Virus record (IMG/VR): IMGVR_UViG_3300017528_000401
Coordinates: 1-22,009 of that record
Strand: one strand, 5' to 3'
Length of the DNA: 22,009 nucleotides
From: a virus
Shown here: positions 7,982-13,955 of the stretch, piece by piece
Layout: each line of letters starts with the position of its first letter
Numbering within the stretch: position 1 is the first letter of the stretch
Translations under genes and position numbers: made by a program
The notes under the pieces: generated by a model
The model's input: only the letters and a program-made list of their open reading frames with translations
What the model was told of the DNA's origin: nothing
Databases searched by the model: none

Positions 7982-8311
7982 ATGGAAACACAGCGCATAG
8001 ATCGAGGACAATTTTGGACGATGGTCGGAACGAATATCGGAATAGCTGCAATTCTTCTCTCGTTGATTGTGTCGATGAGAATGGAATCGCGAAACGATTA
8101 CCGCCATCATGATACCGTAATAAATGAGATTAGAGGTGAAATCGCCGCAATCAATAAAGAGATGAGCGATTTTCATACGAAACTTGCAATACAAGACGTA
8201 GAATTCAAGGCCGCCATGCTTCGTATCGAAGAAAGATACCAAAGAGACAAACACAGTGAAACGCCTTTAGCGCCAGTTTCTACAGAAAAAACGTACGGTT
8301 TTTCTTATTAA
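7982..8311 (+). CDS. Second small membrane-anchored coiled-coil protein
   Basis: This 109-residue protein has a membrane span at about residues 14-31 (VGTNIGIAAILLSLIVSM) followed by a helical coiled-coil region (INEIRGEIAAINKEMSDF) and a short polar C-terminus. A GGAG SD precedes it and it starts ten bases after the previous stop, so the two are co-transcribed. The shared architecture with the previous protein makes a membrane complex plausible, such as a holin/spanin-like or superinfection-exclusion pair. No endolysin is seen in the window, so a lysis role is only suggested by position. Confidence 0.78.
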   Translation: METQRIDRGQFWTMVGTNIGIAAILLSLIVSMRMESRNDYRHHDTVINEIRGEIAAINKEMSDFHTKLAIQDVEFKAAMLRIEERYQRDKHSETPLAPVSTEKTYGFSY

Positions 8312-8324
8312 TTTCCTCTACCAT

Positions 8325-8442
8325 GAGTAGAGAGACCTTGGGGCCCGTTTAAATCGCGGCGCCCTCTTCTTATTGAATAAAATTATTTTTTATGCTGTTT
8401 GAAATTTATTTGTTGGCTAGAGTGCCACTTTGCAATTTCAAA
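8325..8442 (+). promoter_or_regulatory. Leader region with an inverted repeat covering the next SD
   Basis: The gap before the next gene holds a short CTCTAC/GTAGAG hairpin near 8317-8333 without a U tract, a GC-rich patch (8340-8363) and an AT-rich stretch (8371-8392) that could hold a promoter. Most notable is a perfect nine-base inverted repeat, TTTGAAATT (8398-8406) and AATTTCAAA (8434-8442). Its right arm overlaps the AAAGG SD of the following gene, so an RNA hairpin there could mask the ribosome site. No terminator is clear. Confidence 0.4.
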
Positions 8443-8451
8443 GGTATGTTT

Positions 8452-8757
8452 ATGGACGCTCGTGACGTTTCCGAGATGAGCCCATGGGACGCCATTCGTT
8501 TGTCGGTACCGGCAATGATGATTAATCTGATTGCTTTGATGATCGATCGCATCCACCAATCCAAAGATAATGAATTCTTAGACGATCTTAATGACAAAGA
8601 AATCCAAGCCGTCTCTTTCCACATTATCCAGCTCTATCAACAGCTTAACGGACTCAAATTTACTCCAAATCCACTCAATCAAATTCCTCTTGCACATGAT
8701 TTGTGGGCGTGGTGTTTGAAAAATAAGATGAAGAACCAACAAAAGCCTTCTGAGTAA
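8452..8757 (+). CDS. Hypothetical protein, first gene of U-box unit
   Basis: I start this at the ATG at 8452, seven bases after the AAAGG SD, giving 101 residues. An ATG at 8446 lies too close to the SD, and a longer frame from 8392 has no SD. The protein begins MDARDVSEMSPWDAIRLSVP, has a moderately hydrophobic helix (PAMMINLIALMIDRI), then a polar helical region with LYQQLNGLKFTPNP and a basic end. I do not recognise the family. It is followed after one base by the next gene, so the two are probably translated together. Confidence 0.7.
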   Translation: MDARDVSEMSPWDAIRLSVPAMMINLIALMIDRIHQSKDNEFLDDLNDKEIQAVSFHIIQLYQQLNGLKFTPNPLNQIPLAHDLWAWCLKNKMKNQQKPSE

Positions 8758-8758
8758 T

Positions 8759-9358
8759 ATGCAAGCGCTGTTTAGTCGACGTCATCCGGTATATATTCCC
8801 CCAAAACAGAGATTTCGAGAACACATCTACTCCTTCGATCCCATTATAAGTAATCTTCCAGGATTCACAGAACTTCCTCGTGGCGATCAAAGCATTTTGA
8901 TGAGGATGAAAATCAAGCAACTAAACATCAATCCAAAGGCGCCAAGAACCGGAGAAGAGTTCGATATCGTATGCCAAACGTATGGGCAAAACCCAGCAAT
9001 GATTGGCGATCCCATTCCCGTTTCAGAACGACCAGACTTTAAAATCACCGTTAGTACAAAAATCGTCCGAGAGGACGGAATAGAACGCATTGTCACTAGA
9101 ACACTTCAACAGGAAACGACACAGTGGTTAATTGACAATGGATACTGTCTAGGACCAAGAAAAATTAATTTTAGTATCACTCGAAGTCTGATGAGAAGAG
9201 AGTCATGCGACCCGTATAAAGAACTTAAAATGACAGTTAGGGGTTTAGCAACCATGGGGATTCCATGGGCGATTTGTTTTGTGACATTAAGAAGTCTTGA
9301 AAAGCTAAGAATGATCCCAACCCAAGGAATATCGACATGGACTCCACCACTCAGATAG
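8759..9358 (+). CDS. Hypothetical protein, second gene of U-box unit
   Basis: This 199-residue soluble protein has no recognised domain. It is basic, with an aromatic N-terminus (MQALFSRRHPVYIPPKQRFR) and alternating strand-like segments in the middle (DFKITVSTKIVREDGIERIV), ending in helices and a Trp/Pro-rich tail. It starts in TAATATG just after the previous stop and overlaps the next gene by 22 bases, so the three genes form one translational unit. There is no signal peptide. A weakly hydrophobic stretch (GIPWAICFVTL) near residue 170 is too short for a clear membrane span. Confidence 0.75.
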   Translation: MQALFSRRHPVYIPPKQRFREHIYSFDPIISNLPGFTELPRGDQSILMRMKIKQLNINPKAPRTGEEFDIVCQTYGQNPAMIGDPIPVSERPDFKITVSTKIVREDGIERIVTRTLQQETTQWLIDNGYCLGPRKINFSITRSLMRRESCDPYKELKMTVRGLATMGIPWAICFVTLRSLEKLRMIPTQGISTWTPPLR

Positions 9359-10281
9359 ACTTCGTTCAAGAAGGCCGAATTCTCAGGATACAAAAAGACG
9401 CTCCAAAAGTTCTTGACAACACTATCAAAAAGCAATTCTCGCGCCATCTAGAGTGGATTAGCGAAGGAGATGGATGGCACCCGTTTAAAAAAAGGAGCGC
9501 CCTGCTAACCCTTTGCATAGGAGGAGGAGCCGCAGCAGCAACACTGTCGCCAAAAACCCCCCACTCTTGTCCGCAACACTGTCCTCCAAAATCACCACAA
9601 ACGTCTCCAAGCAGTTCCCAGAGTAACTCACCCACAGTGTCACATAAATCATCATTTGACATGAGTAGCATGACTCCATCCGGAACAACCCTTCTATTTG
9701 TGGCCGTAGGCGCGTTAGGGGGAACATTTTTATGGACAAGGATTGCCGAAGGAACACAAGAGTTCCAAGACTGGGAAGCAGAAAAAACCTACGACGAACT
9801 GTTCCAGTTTATTACCACACATTATGCGGATCACGACGATCTAGAAGATTTTCAATGTCCACTTTCCACTCAGTTGATGTATATTCCTTTGAAAACCCCA
9901 ACAGGACAATTCCTTGATAAAGGAGCCCTTAAAGATATTAAAAAGGACGCACTGGGACGCTATATCTCACCATGGAGAGGAGAGCCATTTTACGAGTCCG
10001 ATCTTCAAATAGGATATGAGTGTGGGATTAAAATCGCCAAGTGCGTTCGTTCTTTAATGAGAGAAGACGACAAGGCACTAAACAACAGCACTTCTGACAG
10101 TCAGAATAATCCATTCCCCAAGATTATTAACATTCAAAACAGATTTATTGATTATCTTTACCGACATGCGGAAGGGGCATTTCTTCCAAAGGGGCACAAC
10201 AAGACGTTTGAAGAACAGGTGGCGATTCGCAAGGGGATTTTAGATCGATGCGGACAACCGCAAGACGACATGAAGTCGTAA
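9337..10281 (+). CDS. Membrane protein with a U-box-like (E3 ubiquitin ligase-type) domain
   Basis: This is a 314-residue protein. Residues 1-50 are soluble. A short hydrophobic Ala/Gly stretch follows (about 54-70), then a Ser/Pro-rich linker (71-105), a clear membrane span (about 117-134, TTLLFVAVGALGGTFLW), and a region at about 170-225 that reads like a U-box: DFQCPLSTQLMYIPLKTPTG, a conserved Asp with 'DKGALKDI', then SPWRGEPF and a closing 'SDL'. These match the U-box 'F.CP....LM..P..TP.G...D...L......P..G.PF...DL' pattern position by position. U-boxes recruit ubiquitin-loaded E2 enzymes and are eukaryotic; among bacteria they occur mainly in those that live inside eukaryotic cells. The domain call is by eye. 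Function in a phage would be as a host-of-host effector carried as cargo. Confidence 0.65.
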   Translation: MDSTTQIDFVQEGRILRIQKDAPKVLDNTIKKQFSRHLEWISEGDGWHPFKKRSALLTLCIGGGAAAATLSPKTPHSCPQHCPPKSPQTSPSSSQSNSPTVSHKSSFDMSSMTPSGTTLLFVAVGALGGTFLWTRIAEGTQEFQDWEAEKTYDELFQFITTHYADHDDLEDFQCPLSTQLMYIPLKTPTGQFLDKGALKDIKKDALGRYISPWRGEPFYESDLQIGYECGIKIAKCVRSLMREDDKALNNSTSDSQNNPFPKIINIQNRFIDYLYRHAEGAFLPKGHNKTFEEQVAIRKGILDRCGQPQDDMKS

Positions 10282-10289
10282 TTTCTTCT

Positions 10290-10335
10290 TGACACAACAT
10301 CGCGTCAATCTGAATGTGACACAGAGTTGCGTCAA
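10290..10335. repeat. Two direct copies of TGACACA-N5-GCGTCAA, operator-like
   Basis: Just after the U-box gene, TGACACA-N5-GCGTCAA occurs at 10290-10308 and again at 10317-10335, 27 bases apart, with the five middle bases different. Each unit is itself an imperfect inverted repeat (TGAC...GTCA). Fixed ends around a variable centre are what a dimeric DNA-binding protein leaves. The pair sits between convergent transcription units and right next to the leftward terminator. No protein partner can be named. Confidence 0.55.
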
Positions 10336-10336
10336 C

Positions 10337-10369
10337 AAAAAAGCCCCGATCTCCAAAGAAGATCGGAGC
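10337..10369 (-). terminator. Rho-independent terminator of the leftward small-gene operon
   Basis: In the minus direction a ten-position stem (arms 10360-10369 and 10343-10352, one mismatch) with a seven-base loop is followed by six T. It lies downstream of the last gene of the leftward operon. Beyond it toward that gene, 10370-10486 holds no visible gene. Confidence 0.85.
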
Positions 10370-10486
10370 CAAAATTTAACTCAGGACTTTCGGGTCTAAA
10401 CTCACAGCCTTACCACCTTAGGGAGTGTGGAAGACCGTCTCCGAAAATTCCATGGGAATACTACCAATAAAAATATAAATTTTCAA

Positions 10487-10705
10487 TCAATTAATCGATG
10501 GAAACTGAAAGTCGGGTCGAACGTTTTTAATGACCTGAAAGATGTAAGAGATGTTATCGGCAACACCATCTAGCGCCCAAACAATCTCTTTGAGCTCCTC
10601 TTCGTCTGTCATCTCAACGATTTCAACGAGTTCTTTGCGGTCTTCTTCGTCCATAGACAGAGCCATAGACATCACCTCGCCGAAATCGAACATACTATCT
10701 TCCAT
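10487..10705 (-). CDS. Small acidic helical protein
   Basis: This is 72 residues from the ATG at 10705, which has GGGA seven bases upstream; a TTG at 10717 is less likely. The protein is very acidic (MDEEDRKELVEIVEMTDEEE) and almost entirely helical, with an IVWALDGVADNISYIFQ segment. I do not recognise it. Small acidic proteins in early operons include anti-restriction DNA mimics and antitoxin-like or RNA-polymerase-binding proteins, but nothing specific points to any of these. It is the last gene before the terminator. Confidence 0.7.
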   Translation of the reverse strand: MEDSMFDFGEVMSMALSMDEEDRKELVEIVEMTDEEELKEIVWALDGVADNISYIFQVIKNVRPDFQFPSIN

Positions 10706-10707
10706 CA

Positions 10708-10797
10708 CTATTCCCAAAATAATCGTTTAACAAACCAAAATAACCCACCCACAATGAGTACGAATCCAAAACAATAGAGAACGGCAATATCTGTCAT
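10708..10797 (-). CDS. 29-residue single-span membrane protein
   Basis: A short open frame starts at the ATG at 10797, six bases after the previous stop, and ends at TAG (10710-10708), two bases before the next ATG. It encodes MTDIAVLYCFGFVLIVGG followed by LFWFVKRLFWE: one hydrophobic span with a basic, aromatic C-terminal end, an inside-positive layout. The SD is weak (GGAATAAG). The exact fit between two genes and the clean membrane profile argue that it is real. Its job is unknown; phage peptides of this kind often act on the host membrane or a host enzyme. Confidence 0.6.
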   Translation of the reverse strand: MTDIAVLYCFGFVLIVGGLFWFVKRLFWE

Positions 10798-10803
10798 TTT
10801 TTC

Positions 10804-11037
10804 TTATTCCACATAATCCAATAGCATTTTTCTAGCGTCACTTGCGCAATTTAAAAGATCAGTCATCATTTTTTTTGCATGAGGAATGTATCTTTGCGAT
10901 TGTGGGGACGCGAGCCTAAGATCTTCTAAAATCAAAGCACCGCTCTTTAAAATTTCTTCGAGTTCTTTTTTACACTTTCTTAGATTGTCTTTGCGAATGA
11001 GCACATGATCGGCATAGGGGTCAGCTTCACTCATCAT
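10804..11037 (-). CDS. Small helical protein
   Basis: This 77-residue charged protein is almost all helix (LRKCKKELEEILKSGALILE, then HAKKMMTDLLNCASDARKM). It overlaps the upstream gene by eleven bases; two ATGs (11037 and 11034) are possible and neither has a strong SD, so it is probably translated by coupling. It is not recognised. It fits the set of short helical proteins in this operon. Confidence 0.7.
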   Translation of the reverse strand: MMSEADPYADHVLIRKDNLRKCKKELEEILKSGALILEDLRLASPQSQRYIPHAKKMMTDLLNCASDARKMLLDYVE

Positions 11038-11371
11038 ATATATTCACTTTTCTTGCCTTATATAACACTCTGTATATTTTACTTACGTCGTTGCCCAACG
11101 CGTGCATGGAAACAAGAAGAGAGCCCAAATACTCCATCATGCGCCTGCTTCGAACACTCAAACTCTTAACGTTCTCAAGAAAGTAGTGTTCAAAGTCACT
11201 AATGATCTGATCCATTTCGCCCATATCAAAAGAAATATTTTTGGCATAATCCAAAATTTTCTCCGCTTCTTTTGTCGTTAATTCTCTAACAAATGGATTA
11301 GCGATTAAATCCTTTGTTGTATTTATAAGTTCATTCATATCTAAAGATCGCGGATGGGCAGAATCCGTCAT
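11027..11371 (-). CDS. Helical protein, resembles the product at 12201-12551
   Basis: This is 114 residues. The start ATG shares TAATG with the stop of the basic protein gene and has AAGAAG before it. The C-terminal half (RMMEYLGSLLVSMHALGNDV, then SKIYRVL) resembles that of the protein encoded at 12201-12551 (METMGRFGS-like 'M...[FL]GS[LI]L......IY..L'), suggesting duplication. There is no known domain and no signal peptide. Function unknown. Confidence 0.75.
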   Translation of the reverse strand: MTDSAHPRSLDMNELINTTKDLIANPFVRELTTKEAEKILDYAKNISFDMGEMDQIISDFEHYFLENVKSLSVRSRRMMEYLGSLLVSMHALGNDVSKIYRVLYKARKVNIYDE

Positions 11372-11526
11372 TACTTCTTCTTTTTTTTCGCCTTGGTCGT
11401 ACCAGTAGACTTTCTGGCGGTCGATAAGGCAATCGCCACAGCCTGTTTTTGTGGACGACCCGAATGGACCAGTTCAGAAATGTTTTCAGACACAACTTTT
11501 TTTGATTTGCCTTGTTTTAGCGGCAT
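11371..11526 (-). CDS. Small basic DUF6496-like protein
   Basis: A 51-residue protein starts [20 protein letters not shown] and continues [20 protein letters not shown] with a poly-lysine tail. The 'GKSKK.VS.NI.EL...[13 protein letters not shown]' pattern is the DUF6496 signature of small, basic, abundant phage proteins of unknown role, possibly DNA-binding. AAGGA lies eight bases before the ATG at 11526, and the stop overlaps the next start as TAATG. Length is normal for the short members of this group. Confidence 0.85.
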   Translation of the reverse strand: MPLKQGKSKKVVSENISELVHSGRPQKQAVAIALSTARKSTGTTKAKKKKK

Positions 11527-11553
11527 ATTTATTCCTTTTTGTTCTCCGTATCA

Positions 11554-11811
11554 TTAGTGGTTCGTTTCTTCCTCTTCTCCATAGAACCAGGGAACTTCTG
11601 TCCAATACACAACTCGGCCAGCTGTCTTGTCTATGGGATCGCTTTCTTCGTTGTACCCGACCCAGCCCGACTTAAAATCAAAGGAAGCCGGAAAACAATA
11701 ATATCCCTGATCTTTCGAATCATAAAACGCCACAACGACCGTTCTATCGTCGGAGGGAACGGCCCTATCGGCTTCTGTCCAATGGCCTCCATATCTATAA
11801 AGTCGCGGCAT
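11554..11811 (-). CDS. DUF551-like small protein
   Basis: This is 85 residues from the ATG at 11811, five bases after the end of GGAGAAGG; a GTG at 11817 is too close to the SD. A 'VPSDDRTVVVAFYDSKDQGY' start, a Trp/Gly-rich middle and a 'VVYWTEVPWF' end match the shape of DUF551 proteins ('LP.....VLV.......W......HW..LP'), short phage and prophage proteins of unknown function. A second, shorter relative is encoded at 12785-13000 in the same operon. Confidence 0.65.
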   Translation of the reverse strand: MPRLYRYGGHWTEADRAVPSDDRTVVVAFYDSKDQGYYCFPASFDFKSGWVGYNEESDPIDKTAGRVVYWTEVPWFYGEEEETNH

Positions 11812-11828
11812 CTTCACCTTCTCCCTTT

Positions 11829-11952
11829 AAAAAACCGCCGTTTTCATTGCGCCAACGAGATCACGGCGAACTCCAAGAGTGCTCCTCACGCAGTGCCTCT
11901 CTCTAAATCCCGCGGTCGGACATGGGAACAGCCGACGTGCCTTCCTCAGTGA
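11829..11952 (-). ncRNA. Structured leader or attenuator ending in a terminator-like hairpin
   Basis: This 140-base gap inside the leftward operon is visibly more GC-rich than its surroundings and carries several inverted repeats in the minus-strand RNA: CCTCA/TGAGG around an ACTAGT centre (11930-11950), GTCGG/CCGAC, and a final CGCCGT/ACGGCG stem (11863-11868 and 11836-11841) followed by G and six T (11834-11829). The last element looks like an intrinsic terminator with a long loop, just before the DUF551-like gene. It may attenuate the lower half of the operon or end a small RNA. No gene with an SD is seen. Confidence 0.4.
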
Positions 11953-12204
11953 CTAGTGTGAGGAAATTTGTTCTTTTGCCTTATATATGTGATCTATATT
12001 CAGTTGTACCAATTCTTTTAATCTTTCGGCCTCTAAGCCCACATCACGACAAGCGCTTACGGCCGTTAAAATCACCGCATGAACGATCAAGGCTTTGGCG
12101 TCGTCTTTAAGTGGTCCAAAGTCAAACTTGTTGATCTGTTCCAGCATTGCCTGAGCAAGCAGCTTAATCGTATCTGCATGAATATTAAACGGCTCTTCAC
12201 TCAT
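11953..12204 (-). CDS. Small helical protein
   Basis: This 83-residue helical protein (MSEEPFNIHADTIKLLAQAM, then LKDDAKALIVHAVILTAVSA) has an ATGA overlap with the preceding gene. The central 'AL......L.A....R' helix and the following 'LKELV' segment loosely resemble the proteins encoded at 12541-12783 and 12987-13253. There is no known family. It is the last gene before the structured gap. Confidence 0.75.
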   Translation of the reverse strand: MSEEPFNIHADTIKLLAQAMLEQINKFDFGPLKDDAKALIVHAVILTAVSACRDVGLEAERLKELVQLNIDHIYKAKEQISSH

Positions 12205-12551
12205 TCAAACTCCTCGTCTAAAAGCTGTTTGCCACCGCGGCGTATAATTTGGTTAATCTGTGTTTGTGAAATATCTTCGGGGGAAGGAAGCATGCTGTAA
12301 ATACGATTGAACAACTGACGTAAATTCACACACCCATATATTAAAATTGAACCGAACCGCCCCATAGTCTCTAACACAATAGGATCATTGGGATCGGTGA
12401 TTTTTTTTTCAGAGGACATGAAGCACTCTAACTTATGATACATCTGCAAGAAGCGGTATAAGGCATCAATTTCGTCAAAGGTTACGCTTTTCAAAAGCCT
12501 GTCCATGAACTCGGTCGGTATTATGTAGACTTTGTTCTCTTTATGGCTCAC
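12201..12551 (-). CDS. Helical protein, resembles the product at 11027-11371
   Basis: This 116-residue protein has a mostly helical body (FMDRLLKSVTFDEIDALYRF) and a C-terminal half with 'ETMGRFGSILIYGCVNLRQL' and 'FNRIY' that resembles the product of 11027-11371. It overlaps both neighbours (eleven bases upstream, four bases ATGA downstream). Function unknown. It belongs to the run of small helical early-type proteins. Confidence 0.75.
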   Translation of the reverse strand: MSHKENKVYIIPTEFMDRLLKSVTFDEIDALYRFLQMYHKLECFMSSEKKITDPNDPIVLETMGRFGSILIYGCVNLRQLFNRIYSMLPSPEDISQTQINQIIRRGGKQLLDEEFE

Positions 12552-12783
12552 TCTGCTTACTCATAATCTCATATTGTTCACCAAAGTGGCGCATCATGGC
12601 CTTGTAATCGGTAACGCTCATCTTACACTCACGGGCAATGCCATCGGCCACATTCAGCAACGCATTTAATACCAGCCCCGCGTGCATAGGCGATGCGGCC
12701 TCATCCGAAAAATCCCTTACTCGCTTATCAATTGCCTTCACCAATTCAAGGACTTTTTCTATTTGATCGGGGGAATATTTCAT
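12541..12783 (-). CDS. Small helical protein
   Basis: This is 80 residues from the ATG at 12783, eight bases after AAAGGG; a GTG at 12792 would touch the SD. It is all helix: YSPDQIEKVLELVKAIDKRV, then 'HAGLVLNALLNVADGIAREC' and 'KMSVTDYKAMMRHFG'. The second part aligns by eye with the protein at 12987-13253 ('ALIIFLLMAQEKCTSLKM..QDFMEF'), a possible duplicate. It is not a recognised family. Confidence 0.72.
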   Translation of the reverse strand: MKYSPDQIEKVLELVKAIDKRVRDFSDEAASPMHAGLVLNALLNVADGIARECKMSVTDYKAMMRHFGEQYEIMSKQSEP

Positions 12784-12784
12784 T

Positions 12785-13000
12785 TCAGCCACCCTTTAAC
12801 GCCTCTTCTAAATAGGGAAATTCAGCCCAATAATCGTCATCATGTAGAGCAACCTGTGTGCGAGACGTCTTCAAACAATACGCTCCGGATTTTCCAACCA
12901 TCGTTGCCAATCCGATTTCATATTTCTTAATCTCTTTGCTCCAAAAGGCCAGATATTTGTTAAGCAGAGGTGGATGATCGCCGACCCTATTCCACTGCAT
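12785..13000 (-). CDS. Second DUF551-like small protein
   Basis: I start at the ATG at 13000 (71 residues), six bases after GGAG. A longer frame from 13045 lies wholly inside the previous gene's end and has no SD. The protein runs 'W.RVGDHPPLLNKYLAFWSK', a strand-like 'YEIGLATM' and an end with HDDDYWAEFPYLEE, the 'W..V.D..P.....L.......W...P' outline of DUF551. It overlaps the preceding gene by 14 bases. Function unknown. Confidence 0.65.
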   Translation of the reverse strand: MQWNRVGDHPPLLNKYLAFWSKEIKKYEIGLATMVGKSGAYCLKTSRTQVALHDDDYWAEFPYLEEALKGG

Positions 13001-13253
13001 TTTCATCTCCACTTTTAAAGAACTTAGTGAAGACGGCATTGGCAAATTCCATAAAATCCTGCTCTCTCATTTTCAAAGACGTACACTTTTCTTGCGCCAT
13101 TAGTAAAAATATAATTAAAGCTTTTTTAGAAAATCCGCAATCACGCGTAGAATGATGGATTCTATAAAAATCGTTCATCGCCTTCTTCATGTGAATATGA
13201 AAATCTGTATAATATTCAAAAGCTAACTCTACGTCTAGTTCATCGTAATTCAC
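12987..13253 (-). CDS. Small helical protein with GTG start
   Basis: This is 88 residues. It starts at GTG (13253) in a GTGA overlap with the RusA gene stop, with GGAG about nine bases upstream; no in-frame ATG is near. It is helical and charged (LAFEYYTDFHIHMKKAMNDF, later 'KKALIIFLLMAQEKC' and 'KMREQDFMEFANAVF'). It is not recognised, but may be related to the proteins at 12541-12783 and 11953-12204. Confidence 0.72.
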   Translation of the reverse strand: MNYDELDVELAFEYYTDFHIHMKKAMNDFYRIHHSTRDCGFSKKALIIFLLMAQEKCTSLKMREQDFMEFANAVFTKFFKSGDENAVE

Positions 13254-13678
13254 TCTTCACATCTCCGATATACTTCTATTTCTGTTCTTGGGACCCGACC
13301 ATAGCGCTTCTTACATTGAATGCAGCTTACTTGTCGGTCGTCCGCAACAACAATTCCAGAAAGCACATCGCATGTCCACTTCAACAAATTATCAATATCT
13401 GGCTTAGACTCATGGAAACGGCCATCCAATTCATTTTGTTTCTTCTGTGACCTAGATGACGGTATTGGCATCACGTAATCGATGCAGAGGCTAACAGAGC
13501 CGTCCAGTGGACTTGTTCCACATGGAACTTGGGCGGCAACTTCTCTCTTGTGACTTTTTAGCAGTCGAGACTGTCGACTGAAAACAACTGATCGACCATT
13601 GAATTTACCAAGTCTTGGACGAGCTAGAGCCACAGGAGGTCCTTTAATTATCAGCGTAAACTCTTTTTGAAAAGACAA
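13250..13678 (-). CDS. rusA: RusA-family Holliday junction resolvase
   Basis: This 142-residue protein is close to the usual RusA length. The N-terminus has IIKGPPVALARPRLGK, the typical beta start of the family. The metal-binding acidic cluster is in KPDIDNLLKWTCDVLSG (D94, D96, D104) followed by VVADDRQVSCIQCKK (D113, D114), matching the 'KPD.DN..K...D.L.......DD.Q' pattern. It cuts four-way junctions made during recombination-dependent replication. The start is TTG (13678), set by a strong AAGGAG six bases away; no ATG is near. It overlaps the winged-helix gene by 35 bases. Confidence 0.9.
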   Translation of the reverse strand: MSFQKEFTLIIKGPPVALARPRLGKFNGRSVVFSRQSRLLKSHKREVAAQVPCGTSPLDGSVSLCIDYVMPIPSSRSQKKQNELDGRFHESKPDIDNLLKWTCDVLSGIVVADDRQVSCIQCKKRYGRVPRTEIEVYRRCEE

Positions 13679-13901
13679 AGCGGTCTCCTTCTCTAAGGGT
13701 GGTGGAAAGATGTCCCAAGTTCTTCAGCTTTCCCAAGGAAGACTTTACTTTGTGAATAGGTAAGTTCAATTGCGTAGCCAGATATCTAGGTTTGTCCAAA
13801 ACAGTAGCCAAGGCGAAACATTCTATCCAAGAAATAAGAATTTTATCCGTCCAATCCAAATCATTGTTATAGATCAGTTGACTGTCGATATGCAGACTCA
13901 T
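13644..13901 (-). CDS. Winged-helix DNA-binding protein (HTH_36-like), operon leader
   Basis: This is 85 residues from the ATG at 13901, six bases after AGGAG; a start at 13919 lacks such a site. 'IYNNDLDWTDKILISWIECF' followed by 'KPRYLATQLNLPIHKVKSSL' and 'GKLKNLGHL' is the pattern of the helix-turn-helix domain at the front of phage replication initiators and some regulators: a 'd..Lsw..k..l..i' helix, then a recognition helix. The rest of a replication initiator is missing, so it is a stand-alone domain. It may be a regulator of the operon or an origin-binding helper. Confidence 0.65.
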   Translation of the reverse strand: MSLHIDSQLIYNNDLDWTDKILISWIECFALATVLDKPRYLATQLNLPIHKVKSSLGKLKNLGHLSTTLREGDRFVFSKRVYADN

Positions 13902-13955
13902 ATTTTCTCCTGTACACAAGCGCTAGACGTACAAGAAGTAATATTTTTAAGCAAG

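Noticed and set aside
7937-8254. Minus-strand frame of 105 codons
   Set aside because: It is antisense to the second membrane coiled-coil gene, with no SD and an unlikely sequence.
11539-11952. Plus-strand frame of 137 codons
   Set aside because: It is antisense to the DUF551-like gene and the structured gap, with no SD and no family pattern.
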